A DNA stretch of 13,431 nt, taken from positions 1-13,431 of the forward strand of contig JACPVK010000269.1 of the NCBI GenBank assembly GCA_016191795.1, in the 5' to 3' direction. The notes under the pieces are model-generated. The model had not been told where the DNA came from, did not search any database, and saw only the letters and a program-made list of their open reading frames with translations. Positions 1 to 8,168 of the stretch are shown in pieces. A program made the position numbers and the translations under genes. This DNA comes from Gammaproteobacteria bacterium. GTDB lineage: Bacteria > Pseudomonadota > Gammaproteobacteria > SZUA-229. The stretch's first letter is position 1, and each line of letters begins with the position of its first letter.

Positions 1-31
1 CATGAGAACGGTGTATTCATCAGGCTGCTTT

Positions 32-49
32 GTGCGCCTGAAGGCGCAC
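32..49. repeat. REP-like perfect hairpin
   Basis: Perfect 7-bp stem (GTGCGCC at 32-38, GGCGCAC at 43-49) closing a TGAA loop. No T-run follows, so it does not look like a canonical intrinsic terminator. The GTGCGCC/GGCGCAC form resembles short REP-type palindromes found scattered in gammaproteobacterial genomes. No coding region is visible in the first 60 bases, so it may lie downstream of a gene ending left of the window. Confidence 0.45.
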
Positions 50-89
50 CTACAACTTAATTATGCTCGTAGAAGGAAAAAGATTTGCC

Positions 90-158
90 GCAGAGGCGCT
101 GAGGACACAGAGATTTATAGAGTTGATAGTGCGCTCACTGTGTTCTCAGGGCCTCTGT
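90..158. repeat. Inverted repeat of the CGCAGAGGC type upstream of ilvD
   Basis: Arms at 90-110 and 138-158 are 21 bases each and match at 18 of 21 positions as inverted repeats. They contain CAGAGGC, CTGAG and ACACAG blocks and enclose a 27-base spacer. This wording (CGCAGAGGCGCTGAGGA...) belongs to a dispersed palindromic repeat familiar from many environmental bacterial genomes. A short open frame across it is not convincing as a gene. The stretch 1-290 holds this repeat, the hairpin at 32-49 and the putative ilvD promoter, and nothing else I can recognise. Confidence 0.55.
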
Positions 159-229
159 GACGAGTTCTTTTTCTCAAGTAAGCTCCATCTGGGTCACGCC
201 CTGTTTTTTGATTCCCGCCAGTTAGTGTC

Positions 230-258
230 TTTAAGCAACCCCGCCACTCACATACAAT
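230..258 (+). promoter_or_regulatory. Possible sigma-70 promoter of ilvD
   Basis: TACAAT at 253-258 matches the -10 consensus at 5 of 6 positions. TTTAAG at 230-235, 17 bases upstream, is a poor -35 (3 of 6). A start near 265 would give a leader of about 25 bases before the ilvD ATG. The leader is too short for an attenuator with a leader peptide. This is a motif call only. Confidence 0.3.
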
Positions 259-290
259 AGCGCTCTTCAAGAAAATATATCGAGAGCCCC

Positions 291-2138
291 ATGCCTGCCT
301 ATCGTTCACGTACCACCACCCACGGCCGCAACATGGCCGGCGCCCGCGCCCTGTGGCGCGCTACCGGTATTAAAGACGGTGATTTCGGTAAACCCATTAT
401 TGCCATCGTCAATTCTTTTACCCAGTTTGTGCCGGGCCATGTGCATCTCAAGGATCTGGGCCAACTGGTGGCGCGTGAAGTGGAAAAGGCCGGTGGAATA
501 GCCAAGGAATTCAATACCATTGCGGTGGATGATGGCATCGCCATGGGTCATGGCGGCATGTTGTATTCCTTGCCCTCACGCGAGCTGATTGCCGACTCCG
601 TGGAATACATGGTGAACGCGCATTGTGCCGATGCCATGGTGTGCATATCAAACTGCGACAAAATTACACCCGGCATGTTGATGGCGGCGATGCGTTTAAA
701 TATCCCGGCGGTGTTTGTGTCTGGTGGCCCGATGGAATCGGGCAAGGCCAATGTCCATGGCATCGATGTGAAACTGGATCTGGTGGATGCCATGGTCATG
801 GCGGCCAATTCTAAAGAATCCGATGCGGACGTAGCGCAGGTAGAACGTTCTGCCTGCCCCACCTGCGGTTCCTGTTCCGGCATGTTCACCGCCAACTCCA
901 TGAACTGTTTAACGGAAGCACTGGGCTTGTCGTTGCCGGGCAACGGCTCGCTGCTGGCGACGCATGCCGATCGCAAGGAATTATTTCTCGAAGCCGGTCG
1001 CTTGATTGTAGACATCACCAAACGTCATTATGAACAGGATGATATGTCCCTGTTGCCGCGATCCATCGCCAACTTTAAAGCCTTTGAAAATGCCATGAGC
1101 CTGGATATCGCCATGGGTGGCTCCACCAACACGGTGCTGCATTTACTGGCGGCTGCCGAAGAAGGCGGTGTTAAATTCACCATGAACGACATTGATCGTT
1201 TAAGTCGCAAGGTGCCCAATTTGTGCAAGGTAGCGCCGAGCACGCAGAAATATCATATGGAAGATGTGCACCGCGCCGGCGGCGTGATGGGCATACTCGG
1301 TAGCCTGGCACGTGCCGGTTTGTTGCACACAGAAAGCCCTACCGTGCATAGCCCTAGCATGCAGGAGGCTTTAAAAAACTGGGATATTGCCACCACCACC
1401 AATGAAGTGGCGAAACACCGATTCTCTGCCGCGCCCGGTAATGTGCCAACCCAGGAAGCGTTTTCACAAAACAAACGCTGGTCACTGGATCTGGATCGCA
1501 AGGACGGCTGTATTCGTGAAAAACAACATGCCTACTCACAGGACGGTGGTCTGGCGGTGCTCTATGGCAATATTGCCGAACAGGGCTGTATCGTTAAAAC
1601 CGCCGGTGTGGATGCCAGTATTTTAAAATTCAGCGGCACCGCAAAAATTTATGAATCACAGGATGACGCCGTGGCCGGTATTCTGGCTGATCAGGTTAAG
1701 GCCGGTGATGTGGTGGTGATTCGTTACGAAGGCCCGAAAGGCGGCCCCGGCATGCAGGAAATGTTGTATCCCACATCGTATTTAAAATCGAAAGATTTAG
1801 GAAAAGTCTGTGCGTTATTAACCGACGGCCGTTTCTCCGGCGGCACCTCCGGTTTGTCGATTGGACATGCGTCACCGGAAGCGGCGGAAGGCGGTGCCAT
1901 TGGACTGGTAGAGCAGGGCGACAAAATTGAAATCGATATTCCCAATCGCACCATACATTTAGTTGTGAGCGATGCAGAACTGGCCAAACGTCGCAAGGCG
2001 ATGGAAGCAAAAGGTGATGCGGCGTGGATGCCGGTGCATCGTGAGCGAGTGGTGAGTCCTGCCTTGCAGGCGTATGCGGCGATGACGACGAGTGCATCAC
2101 GCGGGGCGATTCGGGATGTTTCGCAATTGAAGAAATAA
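291..2138 (+). CDS. ilvD: Dihydroxy-acid dehydratase
   Basis: IlvD removes water from 2,3-dihydroxy-3-methylbutanoate and 2,3-dihydroxy-3-methylpentanoate to give the 2-oxo acids that precede valine (also leucine and pantothenate) and isoleucine. It is a cytoplasmic iron-sulfur enzyme. The 615 residues equal the usual length (E. coli about 616). The start [22 protein letters not shown] is the family N-terminus. Cluster cysteines are visible at Cys122 ([10 protein letters not shown]) and Cys195 ([13 protein letters not shown]), with Asp81 and Lys124 in the expected metal and active-site positions. The C-terminal signature [11 protein letters not shown] lies at 511-521. The ATG at 291 has only a weak purine stretch (CGAGAG) ahead of it, but homology fixes the start. 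No frameshift or missing motif is seen. The gene stands alone, with repeat-rich DNA on both sides; the partner gene ilvE lies 6 kb downstream. Confidence 0.97.
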   Translation: MPAYRSRTTTHGRNMAGARALWRATGIKDGDFGKPIIAIVNSFTQFVPGHVHLKDLGQLVAREVEKAGGIAKEFNTIAVDDGIAMGHGGMLYSLPSRELIADSVEYMVNAHCADAMVCISNCDKITPGMLMAAMRLNIPAVFVSGGPMESGKANVHGIDVKLDLVDAMVMAANSKESDADVAQVERSACPTCGSCSGMFTANSMNCLTEALGLSLPGNGSLLATHADRKELFLEAGRLIVDITKRHYEQDDMSLLPRSIANFKAFENAMSLDIAMGGSTNTVLHLLAAAEEGGVKFTMNDIDRLSRKVPNLCKVAPSTQKYHMEDVHRAGGVMGILGSLARAGLLHTESPTVHSPSMQEALKNWDIATTTNEVAKHRFSAAPGNVPTQEAFSQNKRWSLDLDRKDGCIREKQHAYSQDGGLAVLYGNIAEQGCIVKTAGVDASILKFSGTAKIYESQDDAVAGILADQVKAGDVVVIRYEGPKGGPGMQEMLYPTSYLKSKDLGKVCALLTDGRFSGGTSGLSIGHASPEAAEGGAIGLVEQGDKIEIDIPNRTIHLVVSDAELAKRRKAMEAKGDAAWMPVHRERVVSPALQAYAAMTTSASRGAIRDVSQLKK

Positions 2139-2156
2139 ATGTGCGTGTGCACATTT
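2137..2156 (+). terminator. Possible terminator hairpin after ilvD
   Basis: Perfect 8-bp stem AAATGTGC / GCACATTT with a GTGT loop, starting at the second base of the ilvD TAA stop. The 3' arm ends in three T, but the sequence then continues CACTTCT with no clean U-tract. It is a plausible weak or bidirectional terminator on position and structure only. Confidence 0.35.
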
Positions 2157-2161
2157 CACTT

Positions 2162-2573
2162 CTCGTTCCCGCGCTTTGCGTGGGAACGCATAGCGTTGGT
2201 ATTGTTTAATGTATTAGCACCTGGCTTTGATAATCCCTTTTTCGCCTGCTGGCGAGTCACTTTCTTTGTGCAAAAGAAGTAACCAGCAGTTTCAATTAAT
2301 CGCATCGCAAGTACCCATCCCTGGAGCTAACGCCAGCCATTCATGGATGAATGGCTGGTGCACACTCACCATGGATGGTTACCTGGCACAGGCCTGTGTG
2401 GGGTAAACAGCGTGGGCCAGTATTTTTTGGTGACCCATGCTTTTTATCTTCTTGGGTTACGTTTGACAAAAAGTTACCCGCCCATCAAGGGCGGAATAAA
2501 GCTCGCAGCGCCAGGAGCTAATACAGAAAACAGTACAAATCATCTGCATTCCCACGCAGAGCATGGGAACGAG
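2162..2573. repeat. Composite palindromic element bounded by 29-bp inverted repeats
   Basis: The two 29-base ends (2162-2190 and 2545-2573) are inverted copies matching at 25 of 29 positions. Each is itself a hairpin around CGTTCCC/GGGAACG (2164-2188; 2549-2569). The CTCGTTCCC...TGGGAA wording is a dispersed bacterial palindrome. Between them lie further dyads: 2242-2255, 2259-2280, 2333-2358 (perfect 12-bp arms around GG), 2387-2398 (CACAGGCCTGTG), 2409-2441, 2454-2479 and 2478-2494 (CCGCCC/GGGCGG). The 77-codon open frame inside (2343-2576) runs straight through these palindromes and looks fortuitous. No target duplication or transposase is visible. The element fills most of the 522-base ilvD-purT gap; the rest carries only the ilvD hairpin and the purT upstream signals. 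Confidence 0.6.
2333..2358. repeat. Perfect 26-bp palindrome
   Basis: CCAGCCATTCAT (2333-2344) and its exact reverse complement (2347-2358) are separated only by GG. It is the most perfect dyad inside the composite element. With a two-base centre it fits a cruciform or protein-binding site better than an ordinary RNA hairpin loop, although opening a few terminal pairs would allow a loop. Confidence 0.6.
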
Positions 2574-2590
2574 TAAAAAACATGCAGCAC

Positions 2591-2618
2591 TTGATGCAAA
2601 ATCAGTAAATAGTATTTT
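2591..2618 (+). promoter_or_regulatory. Weak candidate promoter of purT
   Basis: TTGATG at 2591-2596, 16 bases, then TATTTT at 2613-2618, in an AT-rich stretch just right of the palindromic element. It is a partial match to sigma-70 hexamers (4 of 6 each). I saw no convincing PurR operator (ACGCAAACG-type) between 2574 and 2660. The purT ribosome binding site AAAGGA (2646-2651) is clear, 9 bases before the ATG. Confidence 0.25.
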
Positions 2619-2660
2619 TTTATTTTAAGATACAGCATCAGCTTTAAAGGAAATTAAAAA

Positions 2661-3857
2661 ATGAAACTCGGCACACCCTTATCAAGCTCCGCCACCAAAG
2701 TTATGCTCCTGGGCGCCGGCGAACTCGGCAAGGAAGTCATCATTGCCTTGCAGCGTTTGGGAGTTGAAGTCATTGCCGTGGATCGCTATGAAAATGCGCC
2801 GGGTCATCAGGTGGCGCATCGAGCTCACGTCATTGATATGACGGATGGCCGTGCTTTACGCGCGCTGGTGGAAAAAGAAAAACCGCATTTAATCGTGCCG
2901 GAGATCGAGGCGATTGCCACCGATATGCTGGCGCAAATCGAAAAAGATAAACTGGCTGTTGTCATTCCCACTGCGCGTGCAGCGCAGCTCACCATGAATC
3001 GCGAAGGCATACGCCGGCTGGCGGCGGAAGAGCTGGGTCTGCCAACATCACCTTATGCCTTTGCCGGTAGTCTCGCTGAATTGCAGGCGGCGATTGATGG
3101 CGGTATTGGCTACCCGTGTTTTGTGAAGCCGGTGATGTCGTCTTCCGGTAAAGGCCAGTCACGCCTGGAAGGGCCGGATGATGTCGCTGCCGCCTGGGAA
3201 TACGCGCTCAGTGCCGGGCGGGTGAAACAGCTGCGGGTGATTGTGGAAGGTCTGGTGAATTTTGATTATGAAATTACGCAGCTGACGGTGCGCGCCAATA
3301 ATGCAAAAGGCGAAATCGAAACGCACTATTGTGCACCGGTAGGGCATGTGCAGGTTAACGGCGATTATGTGGAGTCGTGGCAGCCTCAGGCCATGTCGGA
3401 AACCGCGCTGGAAGAATCACGACGCATTGCGGGCAAGGTGACAGCGGCGCTGGGCGGGCGTGGTTTATTTGGTGTGGAGTTATTTATCAAGGGTAACAAG
3501 GTCTGGTTTAGCGAAGTCAGCCCCCGGCCACATGACACCGGGCTGGTTACCCTGATTACCCAGTGGCAGAACGAATTTGAATTACATGCGCGTGCCATTC
3601 TGGGTTTGCCGGTGGATACCTCGCTGCGCAACGCGGGCGCCAGTGCCGTGATTTACGGCGGCGTGAATGCCAGCGGTGTTGTTTATGAGGGGGTGGAGCA
3701 GGCGCTGGCCGTACCGGGTACGGATATTCGTTTATTTGGCAAGCCGGAAGCTTTTATGAAACGGCGGATGGGGGTGGCCCTGGCTTCGGGTGGCAAGGTC
3801 GACGAGGCGCGCGGCCGCGCCAGGCTGGCCGCTTCGAAGGTTAAGGTGAGTGAATAA
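2661..3857 (+). CDS. purT: Formate-dependent phosphoribosylglycinamide formyltransferase (GAR transformylase 2)
   Basis: PurT uses formate and ATP to formylate 5'-phosphoribosylglycinamide, the third step of purine synthesis, bypassing the folate-dependent PurN. It is a cytoplasmic ATP-grasp enzyme. The 398 residues compare with 392 in E. coli. The N-terminal substrate-binding fold shows [10 protein letters not shown] (16-25) and [18 protein letters not shown] (37-54). The ATP-grasp region shows [11 protein letters not shown] (156-166), the glycine-rich lid, and VIVEG (193-197). Metal and nucleotide ligands sit in GVELF (Glu273) and [11 protein letters not shown] (284-294, Glu285). IRLFGKPE (356-363) closes the C-terminal domain. 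The ATG follows a good AAAGGA site. The next gene is 257 bases away behind its own likely promoter, so purT is probably monocistronic. A short lysine/glutamate-bearing insertion near 212-221 distinguishes it from E. coli. Confidence 0.96.
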   Translation: MKLGTPLSSSATKVMLLGAGELGKEVIIALQRLGVEVIAVDRYENAPGHQVAHRAHVIDMTDGRALRALVEKEKPHLIVPEIEAIATDMLAQIEKDKLAVVIPTARAAQLTMNREGIRRLAAEELGLPTSPYAFAGSLAELQAAIDGGIGYPCFVKPVMSSSGKGQSRLEGPDDVAAAWEYALSAGRVKQLRVIVEGLVNFDYEITQLTVRANNAKGEIETHYCAPVGHVQVNGDYVESWQPQAMSETALEESRRIAGKVTAALGGRGLFGVELFIKGNKVWFSEVSPRPHDTGLVTLITQWQNEFELHARAILGLPVDTSLRNAGASAVIYGGVNASGVVYEGVEQALAVPGTDIRLFGKPEAFMKRRMGVALASGGKVDEARGRARLAASKVKVSE

Positions 3858-3881
3858 GCTGAGGCGCGGCCATGTTAATGA

Positions 3882-3897
3882 CCCGGGTGTCCCCGGG
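3882..3897. terminator. GC-only hairpin after purT
   Basis: CCCGGG (3882-3887), TGTC loop, CCCGGG (3892-3897): a 6-bp all-GC stem 25 bases after the purT stop. There is no T-run behind it, so a terminator role is only suggested by position. The rest of 3858-4114 becomes AT-rich and holds the promoter of the next gene. Confidence 0.25.
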
Positions 3898-4049
3898 GCT
3901 GGTATTCGCAGACCTGTTTGACCGTTTGCGGGTATCCGGCTTGTGACACATACGAGTGGTACTATCGGCTTAGTTTGATTTTCTCGTGTGATGCATTAAC
4001 TAGTTGCGCTAATCCTTTATTTATAAACAAAAATATTTTAGTTAGATAC

Positions 4050-4078
4050 TTTACCTTTTGATACAGATACACTATGTT
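4050..4078 (+). promoter_or_regulatory. Possible sigma-70 promoter of the DjlA-like gene
   Basis: TTTACC at 4050-4055 and TATGTT at 4073-4078 are separated by 17 bases; each matches the consensus hexamer at 4 of 6 positions. They sit in a strongly AT-rich stretch (about 4000-4080). Transcription from near 4085 would give a leader of about 30 bases to the TTG start at 4115. Confidence 0.35.
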
Positions 4079-4114
4079 CTATGCAACATAAAATGATTAA
4101 AGGGCAGGTGTTTC

Positions 4115-4900
4115 TTGGCTAATCTAGCAGACGTTTTCAGCCAAACTCTTCGTAATATTACTCCCGAAGCGCTCAGCGAGCTTTTTTTTAGCAATTCTGT
4201 CGATGGCTGGTGGCTCGAAGCCAGTCAGGCCCTGGCAAAATCCGGCTATCAAGGTGGCGAAATCCAGGAAACCTTTTTTATAGCCAGCTTCAGCTGCATG
4301 GGCCGATTAGCCAAGGTCGATGGCCGTATCACCGAGCGTGAAGTCAATCTTGCCTCCAGGGTGATGGCCCACCTCAAGCTGACTGATGAGCAAAAGCGCC
4401 TGGCGATTCGCCTGTTTAATCAGGGCAAACAACCCGATTTCCATATTGATGCCGTGCTCAACCGTTTTTATCGCGTGTGTCGGCATCGTGTGGGAGTGTT
4501 GCAGGTATTTATCGAAACCCAGTTACAGCTGGGATATGCCGATGGCGAGCTCAATGACAAGGAGTTATTGCTGCTCACCCGTATGTGCAAGCGGCTGGAT
4601 ATTTCTGATGCGATATACAAGCGCATTGGCCGTCGTGTGTGTGGCGCCAACTTTGATCGCCGCCGCAATGCTGAAACTACCATGATGACCATGCAGGATG
4701 CCTGTAACCTGCTGGGTGTTACCAGGCTGTCGAATCAGGAAGAAGTAAAACAGGCGTATCGTCGTTTAATCAGCCAGAACCATCCTGATCGCGTGATTGC
4801 GCAAGGTGCCAATGCACTGGATGTTTCACTGGCCACCGATACGGTGCAGGATATCCAGCAAGCCTATGAACTGGTTTGTCGAGTACGTAAATTTCGTTAA
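4115..4900 (+). CDS. DjlA-like co-chaperone: TerB domain plus C-terminal J domain, no membrane anchor
   Basis: The 261-residue protein has a TerB/DjlA-type helical middle part (about 50-175; ASFSCMGRLAKVDGRITEREV and LQLGYADGELNDKE repeat the D-G-x-(I/L) pattern of TerB repeats). It ends in a J domain (about 192-258) with the HPD tripeptide at 223-225, the signature that stimulates DnaK ATPase. The order and the ending EIQQAYELV-type helix match E. coli DjlA. DjlA is anchored by an N-terminal transmembrane segment; here residues 1-45 carry no hydrophobic span, so the protein is inferred to be soluble. The start is TTG at 4115, preceded by AGGGCAGG with 6-base spacing. The in-frame stop TGA at 4094 rules out a longer form, and the ATG at 4093 is in another frame. 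Its client is unknown. Confidence 0.85.
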   Translation: MANLADVFSQTLRNITPEALSELFFSNSVDGWWLEASQALAKSGYQGGEIQETFFIASFSCMGRLAKVDGRITEREVNLASRVMAHLKLTDEQKRLAIRLFNQGKQPDFHIDAVLNRFYRVCRHRVGVLQVFIETQLQLGYADGELNDKELLLLTRMCKRLDISDAIYKRIGRRVCGANFDRRRNAETTMMTMQDACNLLGVTRLSNQEEVKQAYRRLISQNHPDRVIAQGANALDVSLATDTVQDIQQAYELVCRVRKFR

Positions 4901-4927
4901 TTCGCAGCTTGTTCAGAAAATGAAATG

Positions 4928-5179
4928 ATTAATTTCCAACGCAAAGTCGCGAGGCCGCTCTTGTGCGTCCTGCGCTTGCGGCATTCACACATTCATGTGC
5001 ATCGCGCTAAGCACGCAAAGATTGTTATAGGAGCTGGCCATCCCAGCGACAGGCTGTCTAGATATATTCATTCCGGTTTGCCTTTCTATTTATTAGCAGC
5101 CTCTCTGCATAAACTGATAAAGCATACATCAGTTACTTTGCGTTCTTTGCGCCTTCGCGACTTTGCGCTGGATGTTAAT
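4928..5179. repeat. Inverted-repeat element of the CGCAAAG type before glnE
   Basis: Arms 4928-4952 and 5155-5179 match as inverted repeats at 22 of 25 positions, with a core CGCAAAGTCGCGA. The right half continues in an 11-12-base rhythm (CTTTGCG at 5137, 5146 and 5161), and a further ACGCAAAG copy lies at 5013-5020 in the left half. That layout reads as a dispersed CGCAAAG palindrome whose left half was interrupted by about 50 bases. A 93-codon open frame (4925-5206) spans it and overlaps the glnE ATG by four bases, but its protein is just translated repeat. The 302-base gap 4901-5202 contains this element and no clear promoter. Confidence 0.6.
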
Positions 5180-5202
5180 GAACTTATGAGCTGCCATATC
5201 CC

Positions 5203-8130
5203 ATGACGAATTCATCGATTTTTCCCGTTACATTATTATCCCGCGTTCCCCCTTCACTACATGCCAAAGTCAATGCGCACTGGCAAACCTGGTTAACGGT
5301 TTGTGAGCAGCAGCAGTTGCTTCCGGAATCCGAAATAGATATTTCACTACTGGGATACATCTGGGCGTGCAGTGATTTCGTAGCCACCACTATTTGTCGC
5401 CAGCCACAAAGCTGGCTCGAGATGGTGCGTAATGGCATGCTGCAAAATTCGCTGGCTTTGACAGATTATCAACAGGCACTGCATGCGCTGATTGATCCGG
5501 TAAAACCGGCGAATGATGTTGTGCTCATGCAACTATTGCGTCAATTTCGCCAGCAGCACATGTTGCGTATTGCCTGGCGTGATTTATCTGGTCTGGCAGC
5601 CACGGCTGAAACGCTGACAAATCTGACAGATCTGGCTGAAGTCTGTGTTGATGTTACGCTGGAATATTTGTATCGGGATCAATGTCAGTTAATGGGTGCG
5701 CCCATGGATAGCGCGGGCAATCCACAGCGCATGGTGGTGCTGGGTATGGGCAAGCTCGGTGGATATGAGCTGAATTTTTCTTCCGATATCGATCTTATTT
5801 TTGCGTTTGCCGAAGAAGGCGAGACCCAGGGCGCACGGGTGATGGATAACGGCGAATTTTTTCTACGCCTGGGTCAGCGATTAATTCGCCTGTTAAATGA
5901 AATAACGGCTGACGGTTTTGTGTTTCGAGTGGATATGTTTTTGCGCCCACATGGTGCCAGCGGGCCACTGGTCATGAGTTTTGATGCCATGGAGCAGTAT
6001 TACCAGACTCAGGGCCGTGACTGGGAGCGTTACGCCATGATCAAGGCGCGTGTGCTGGGCGGTGATCGCGTAGCGGGCAAGGAATTGATGGCCATGTTAA
6101 AGCCGTTTGTTTATCGCCGTTATCTGGATTTTGGCGCCTTCGAAGCCATTCGCGACATGAAAGCCCTGCTCGATAATGACGTAAAACGTAAAGGCAATCT
6201 CGATAACATTAAACTCGGCCTGGGTGGTATCCGTGAGATCGAATTTATTGGCCAAACCTATCAGTTAATTCGTGGTGGCAGTGAACCGGATTTGCAAATA
6301 CGCAGTATTGTTGCCGTGCTGACATTACTGGCGCAAAAAGGCCTGATTCCCGAAACCGAGTCGCAGGATCTGATCGAAAGTTATGATTTTTTGCGACGCC
6401 TGGAAAATCGTTTGCAAATGTATGCCGATGGCCAGACCCATGTGTTACCCACGGATGCCTTGCATCGACAAAGTATCGCGTTGTCGATGCATTATGACGA
6501 ATGGAGCGAACTGGCTGCGGCTGTTAATCAGCATCGGCAACGTGTGCATGGATATTTCACGGGGACATTTGCCTTGCCGCAGTTTGCCGGTGAAAGTTCG
6601 GCTGCCGAAAAATTTGTGCGTATCTGGCGTGGCGATATTTCATCGCAGGAAGCTATTGATGTTTTTACATCGCAAGATATTTCCGATGGTGACGCACTGT
6701 TGCAACAATTAGCCGCCTTTCGTGACATCAGTATTGTGCGTTCCCTGACAGGTACTGCAAGGCAGCGTCTGGATAATCTCATGCCATTGCTGTTGCAGGC
6801 GCTCAAACATGTTAAGCATGCACCGGATGCCTTGCAGCGATTGTTAAATTTGTTGCAGGCGATTGTGCGTCGCAGTGTGTATCTGGCTTTGCTGATTGAA
6901 TACCCGGTGGCGCTGGAACAACTGGTACGTTTATGCGCGGCCAGTCCCTGGATCAGTCATCTGTTGACACGTTACCCGGTGTTACTGGATGAGTTGCTCG
7001 ATGCGCGCACCTTATATGCGGTACCTGATCAGCAAACCATGGCGACTGAGTTGAATAGCATGTTGCAGGGAATGGAAGAGGATGAGGAGCGCTTGCTGGA
7101 TAATTTGCGTAAATTCAAGCAGGCGCAAATGCTGGGGGTGGCGGCAATGGATCAGGCCGGTACGCTGGAAGTCTTTTCCGTGAGTGACCAGCTGACGTTG
7201 CTGGCCGAAGTATTGCTGACCAGGGTGCATCAGCTGGCCTGGCAACATATGGTGGCTCGCCATGGCAGGCCCGGCTGTGTCGTGAACGGGCAACGGTATT
7301 ATCCGACGCTCGCCGTGGTGGGCTACGGCAAGCTGGGCGGACGCGAACTGGGTTATGGTTCTGATCTGGACATCGTTTTTTTACATGACAGCCACGGAGA
7401 TGAGCAACAAACCGATGGCGATAATTGCGTGGATAACATGGTGTTTTTCGCCCGGCTGGCCCAGCGCATGGTGCATTTGATGGCGACCCAGACCACCACC
7501 GGACGGCTCTATGAAATCGATACCCAATTGCGGCCGGACGGGGCTTCCGGCATGCTGGTTTCAAGTCTGGAGTCGTTTGAGATATATCAGCAGAATCAGG
7601 CCTGGACCTGGGAACATCAGGCCCTGACACGGGCACGATTAATAGTGGGTGATGCGCAACTCGCCGGGGAATTTGCTAGAATTCGCCGCTCAGTGCTCAC
7701 GCAGCCGCGTGATCCGGTCAAGCTGCGGCAGGACATTCTGGATATGCGGCAAAAAATGCGTGATGTCCTGGGTACAAGGCAGGGCAGGCCGCAGACTGAA
7801 AATGCCCAGCCGGGTGAGTTTCATCTCAAGCAGGATGCGGGCGGTATGGTGGATATTGAGTTCATTGCTCAATACGGTGTTCTGGTTAATGCCGCCAGTC
7901 AGCCTGAGCTGTTGCAACATACAGCTACACGCAAATTGTTACGGGCCTTGCAACAATGCGGCTGGTTAAACAATGAGCAGGCCGATGTTTTATATGCGGC
8001 TTATGCACAATATCGGCAACGCAGTCATCAGCGTGCATTACAGGAAAAATCTTCCACACTGGATGGAAATGAATTCGTCGATTTGCGCTTGCAGGTGCAG
8101 CAAATCTGGCAACAGGTTTTTAATATTTAA
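5203..8130 (+). CDS. glnE: Bifunctional glutamine synthetase adenylyltransferase / adenylyl-removing enzyme
   Basis: GlnE attaches AMP to a tyrosine of glutamine synthetase when nitrogen is plentiful and removes it when nitrogen is scarce, responding to PII and glutamine. The 975 residues compare with about 946 in E. coli. Two homologous nucleotidyltransferase halves are visible. The N-terminal adenylyl-removing half has GMGKLGGYELNFSSDIDL (181-198; Asp195, Asp197), LRPHGASG (247-254) and GGIREIEFI (341-349). The C-terminal adenylating half has GYGKLGGRELGYGSDLDI (707-724; Asp721, Asp723), LRPDGASG (776-783) and GGMVDIEFIAQY near 885. All acidic pairs are intact. The ATG at 5203 is supported by an upstream stop at 5179 in the same frame, but its ribosome site is weak (only GAG 12 bases ahead). 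ilvE follows after 38 bases. Confidence 0.97.
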   Translation: MTNSSIFPVTLLSRVPPSLHAKVNAHWQTWLTVCEQQQLLPESEIDISLLGYIWACSDFVATTICRQPQSWLEMVRNGMLQNSLALTDYQQALHALIDPVKPANDVVLMQLLRQFRQQHMLRIAWRDLSGLAATAETLTNLTDLAEVCVDVTLEYLYRDQCQLMGAPMDSAGNPQRMVVLGMGKLGGYELNFSSDIDLIFAFAEEGETQGARVMDNGEFFLRLGQRLIRLLNEITADGFVFRVDMFLRPHGASGPLVMSFDAMEQYYQTQGRDWERYAMIKARVLGGDRVAGKELMAMLKPFVYRRYLDFGAFEAIRDMKALLDNDVKRKGNLDNIKLGLGGIREIEFIGQTYQLIRGGSEPDLQIRSIVAVLTLLAQKGLIPETESQDLIESYDFLRRLENRLQMYADGQTHVLPTDALHRQSIALSMHYDEWSELAAAVNQHRQRVHGYFTGTFALPQFAGESSAAEKFVRIWRGDISSQEAIDVFTSQDISDGDALLQQLAAFRDISIVRSLTGTARQRLDNLMPLLLQALKHVKHAPDALQRLLNLLQAIVRRSVYLALLIEYPVALEQLVRLCAASPWISHLLTRYPVLLDELLDARTLYAVPDQQTMATELNSMLQGMEEDEERLLDNLRKFKQAQMLGVAAMDQAGTLEVFSVSDQLTLLAEVLLTRVHQLAWQHMVARHGRPGCVVNGQRYYPTLAVVGYGKLGGRELGYGSDLDIVFLHDSHGDEQQTDGDNCVDNMVFFARLAQRMVHLMATQTTTGRLYEIDTQLRPDGASGMLVSSLESFEIYQQNQAWTWEHQALTRARLIVGDAQLAGEFARIRRSVLTQPRDPVKLRQDILDMRQKMRDVLGTRQGRPQTENAQPGEFHLKQDAGGMVDIEFIAQYGVLVNAASQPELLQHTATRKLLRALQQCGWLNNEQADVLYAAYAQYRQRSHQRALQEKSSTLDGNEFVDLRLQVQQIWQQVFNI

Positions 8131-8168
8131 CACAGGCGCAATGCGCACAAGCTTCTGGAGAAATTGTT

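Noticed and set aside
63..260. 65-codon open frame on the plus strand ahead of ilvD
   Set aside because: It runs through the CGCAGAGGC inverted repeat, has no ribosome site and no recognisable protein features.
1696..2154. Two minus-strand open frames of 142-152 codons over the ilvD 3' end
   Set aside because: Both are antisense to strongly conserved IlvD sequence and resemble no family.
2343..2576. 77-codon open frame between ilvD and purT
   Set aside because: Its sequence is translated palindromes of the composite element, and it ends inside the right terminal repeat.
2574..2660. PurR operator upstream of purT
   Set aside because: GATGCAAAATCA was the closest sequence and lacks the CGTTT half of the PurR site.
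4925..5206. 93-codon open frame overlapping the glnE ATG in ATGA form
   Set aside because: The overlap looks like translational coupling, but the protein is translated CGCAAAG repeat (LRSLRLRDFAL), with no ribosome site or family resemblance.
7115..7636. 173-codon minus-strand open frame within glnE
   Set aside because: It lies opposite the conserved adenylyltransferase catalytic region and has the arginine/proline-rich composition typical of an antisense shadow.
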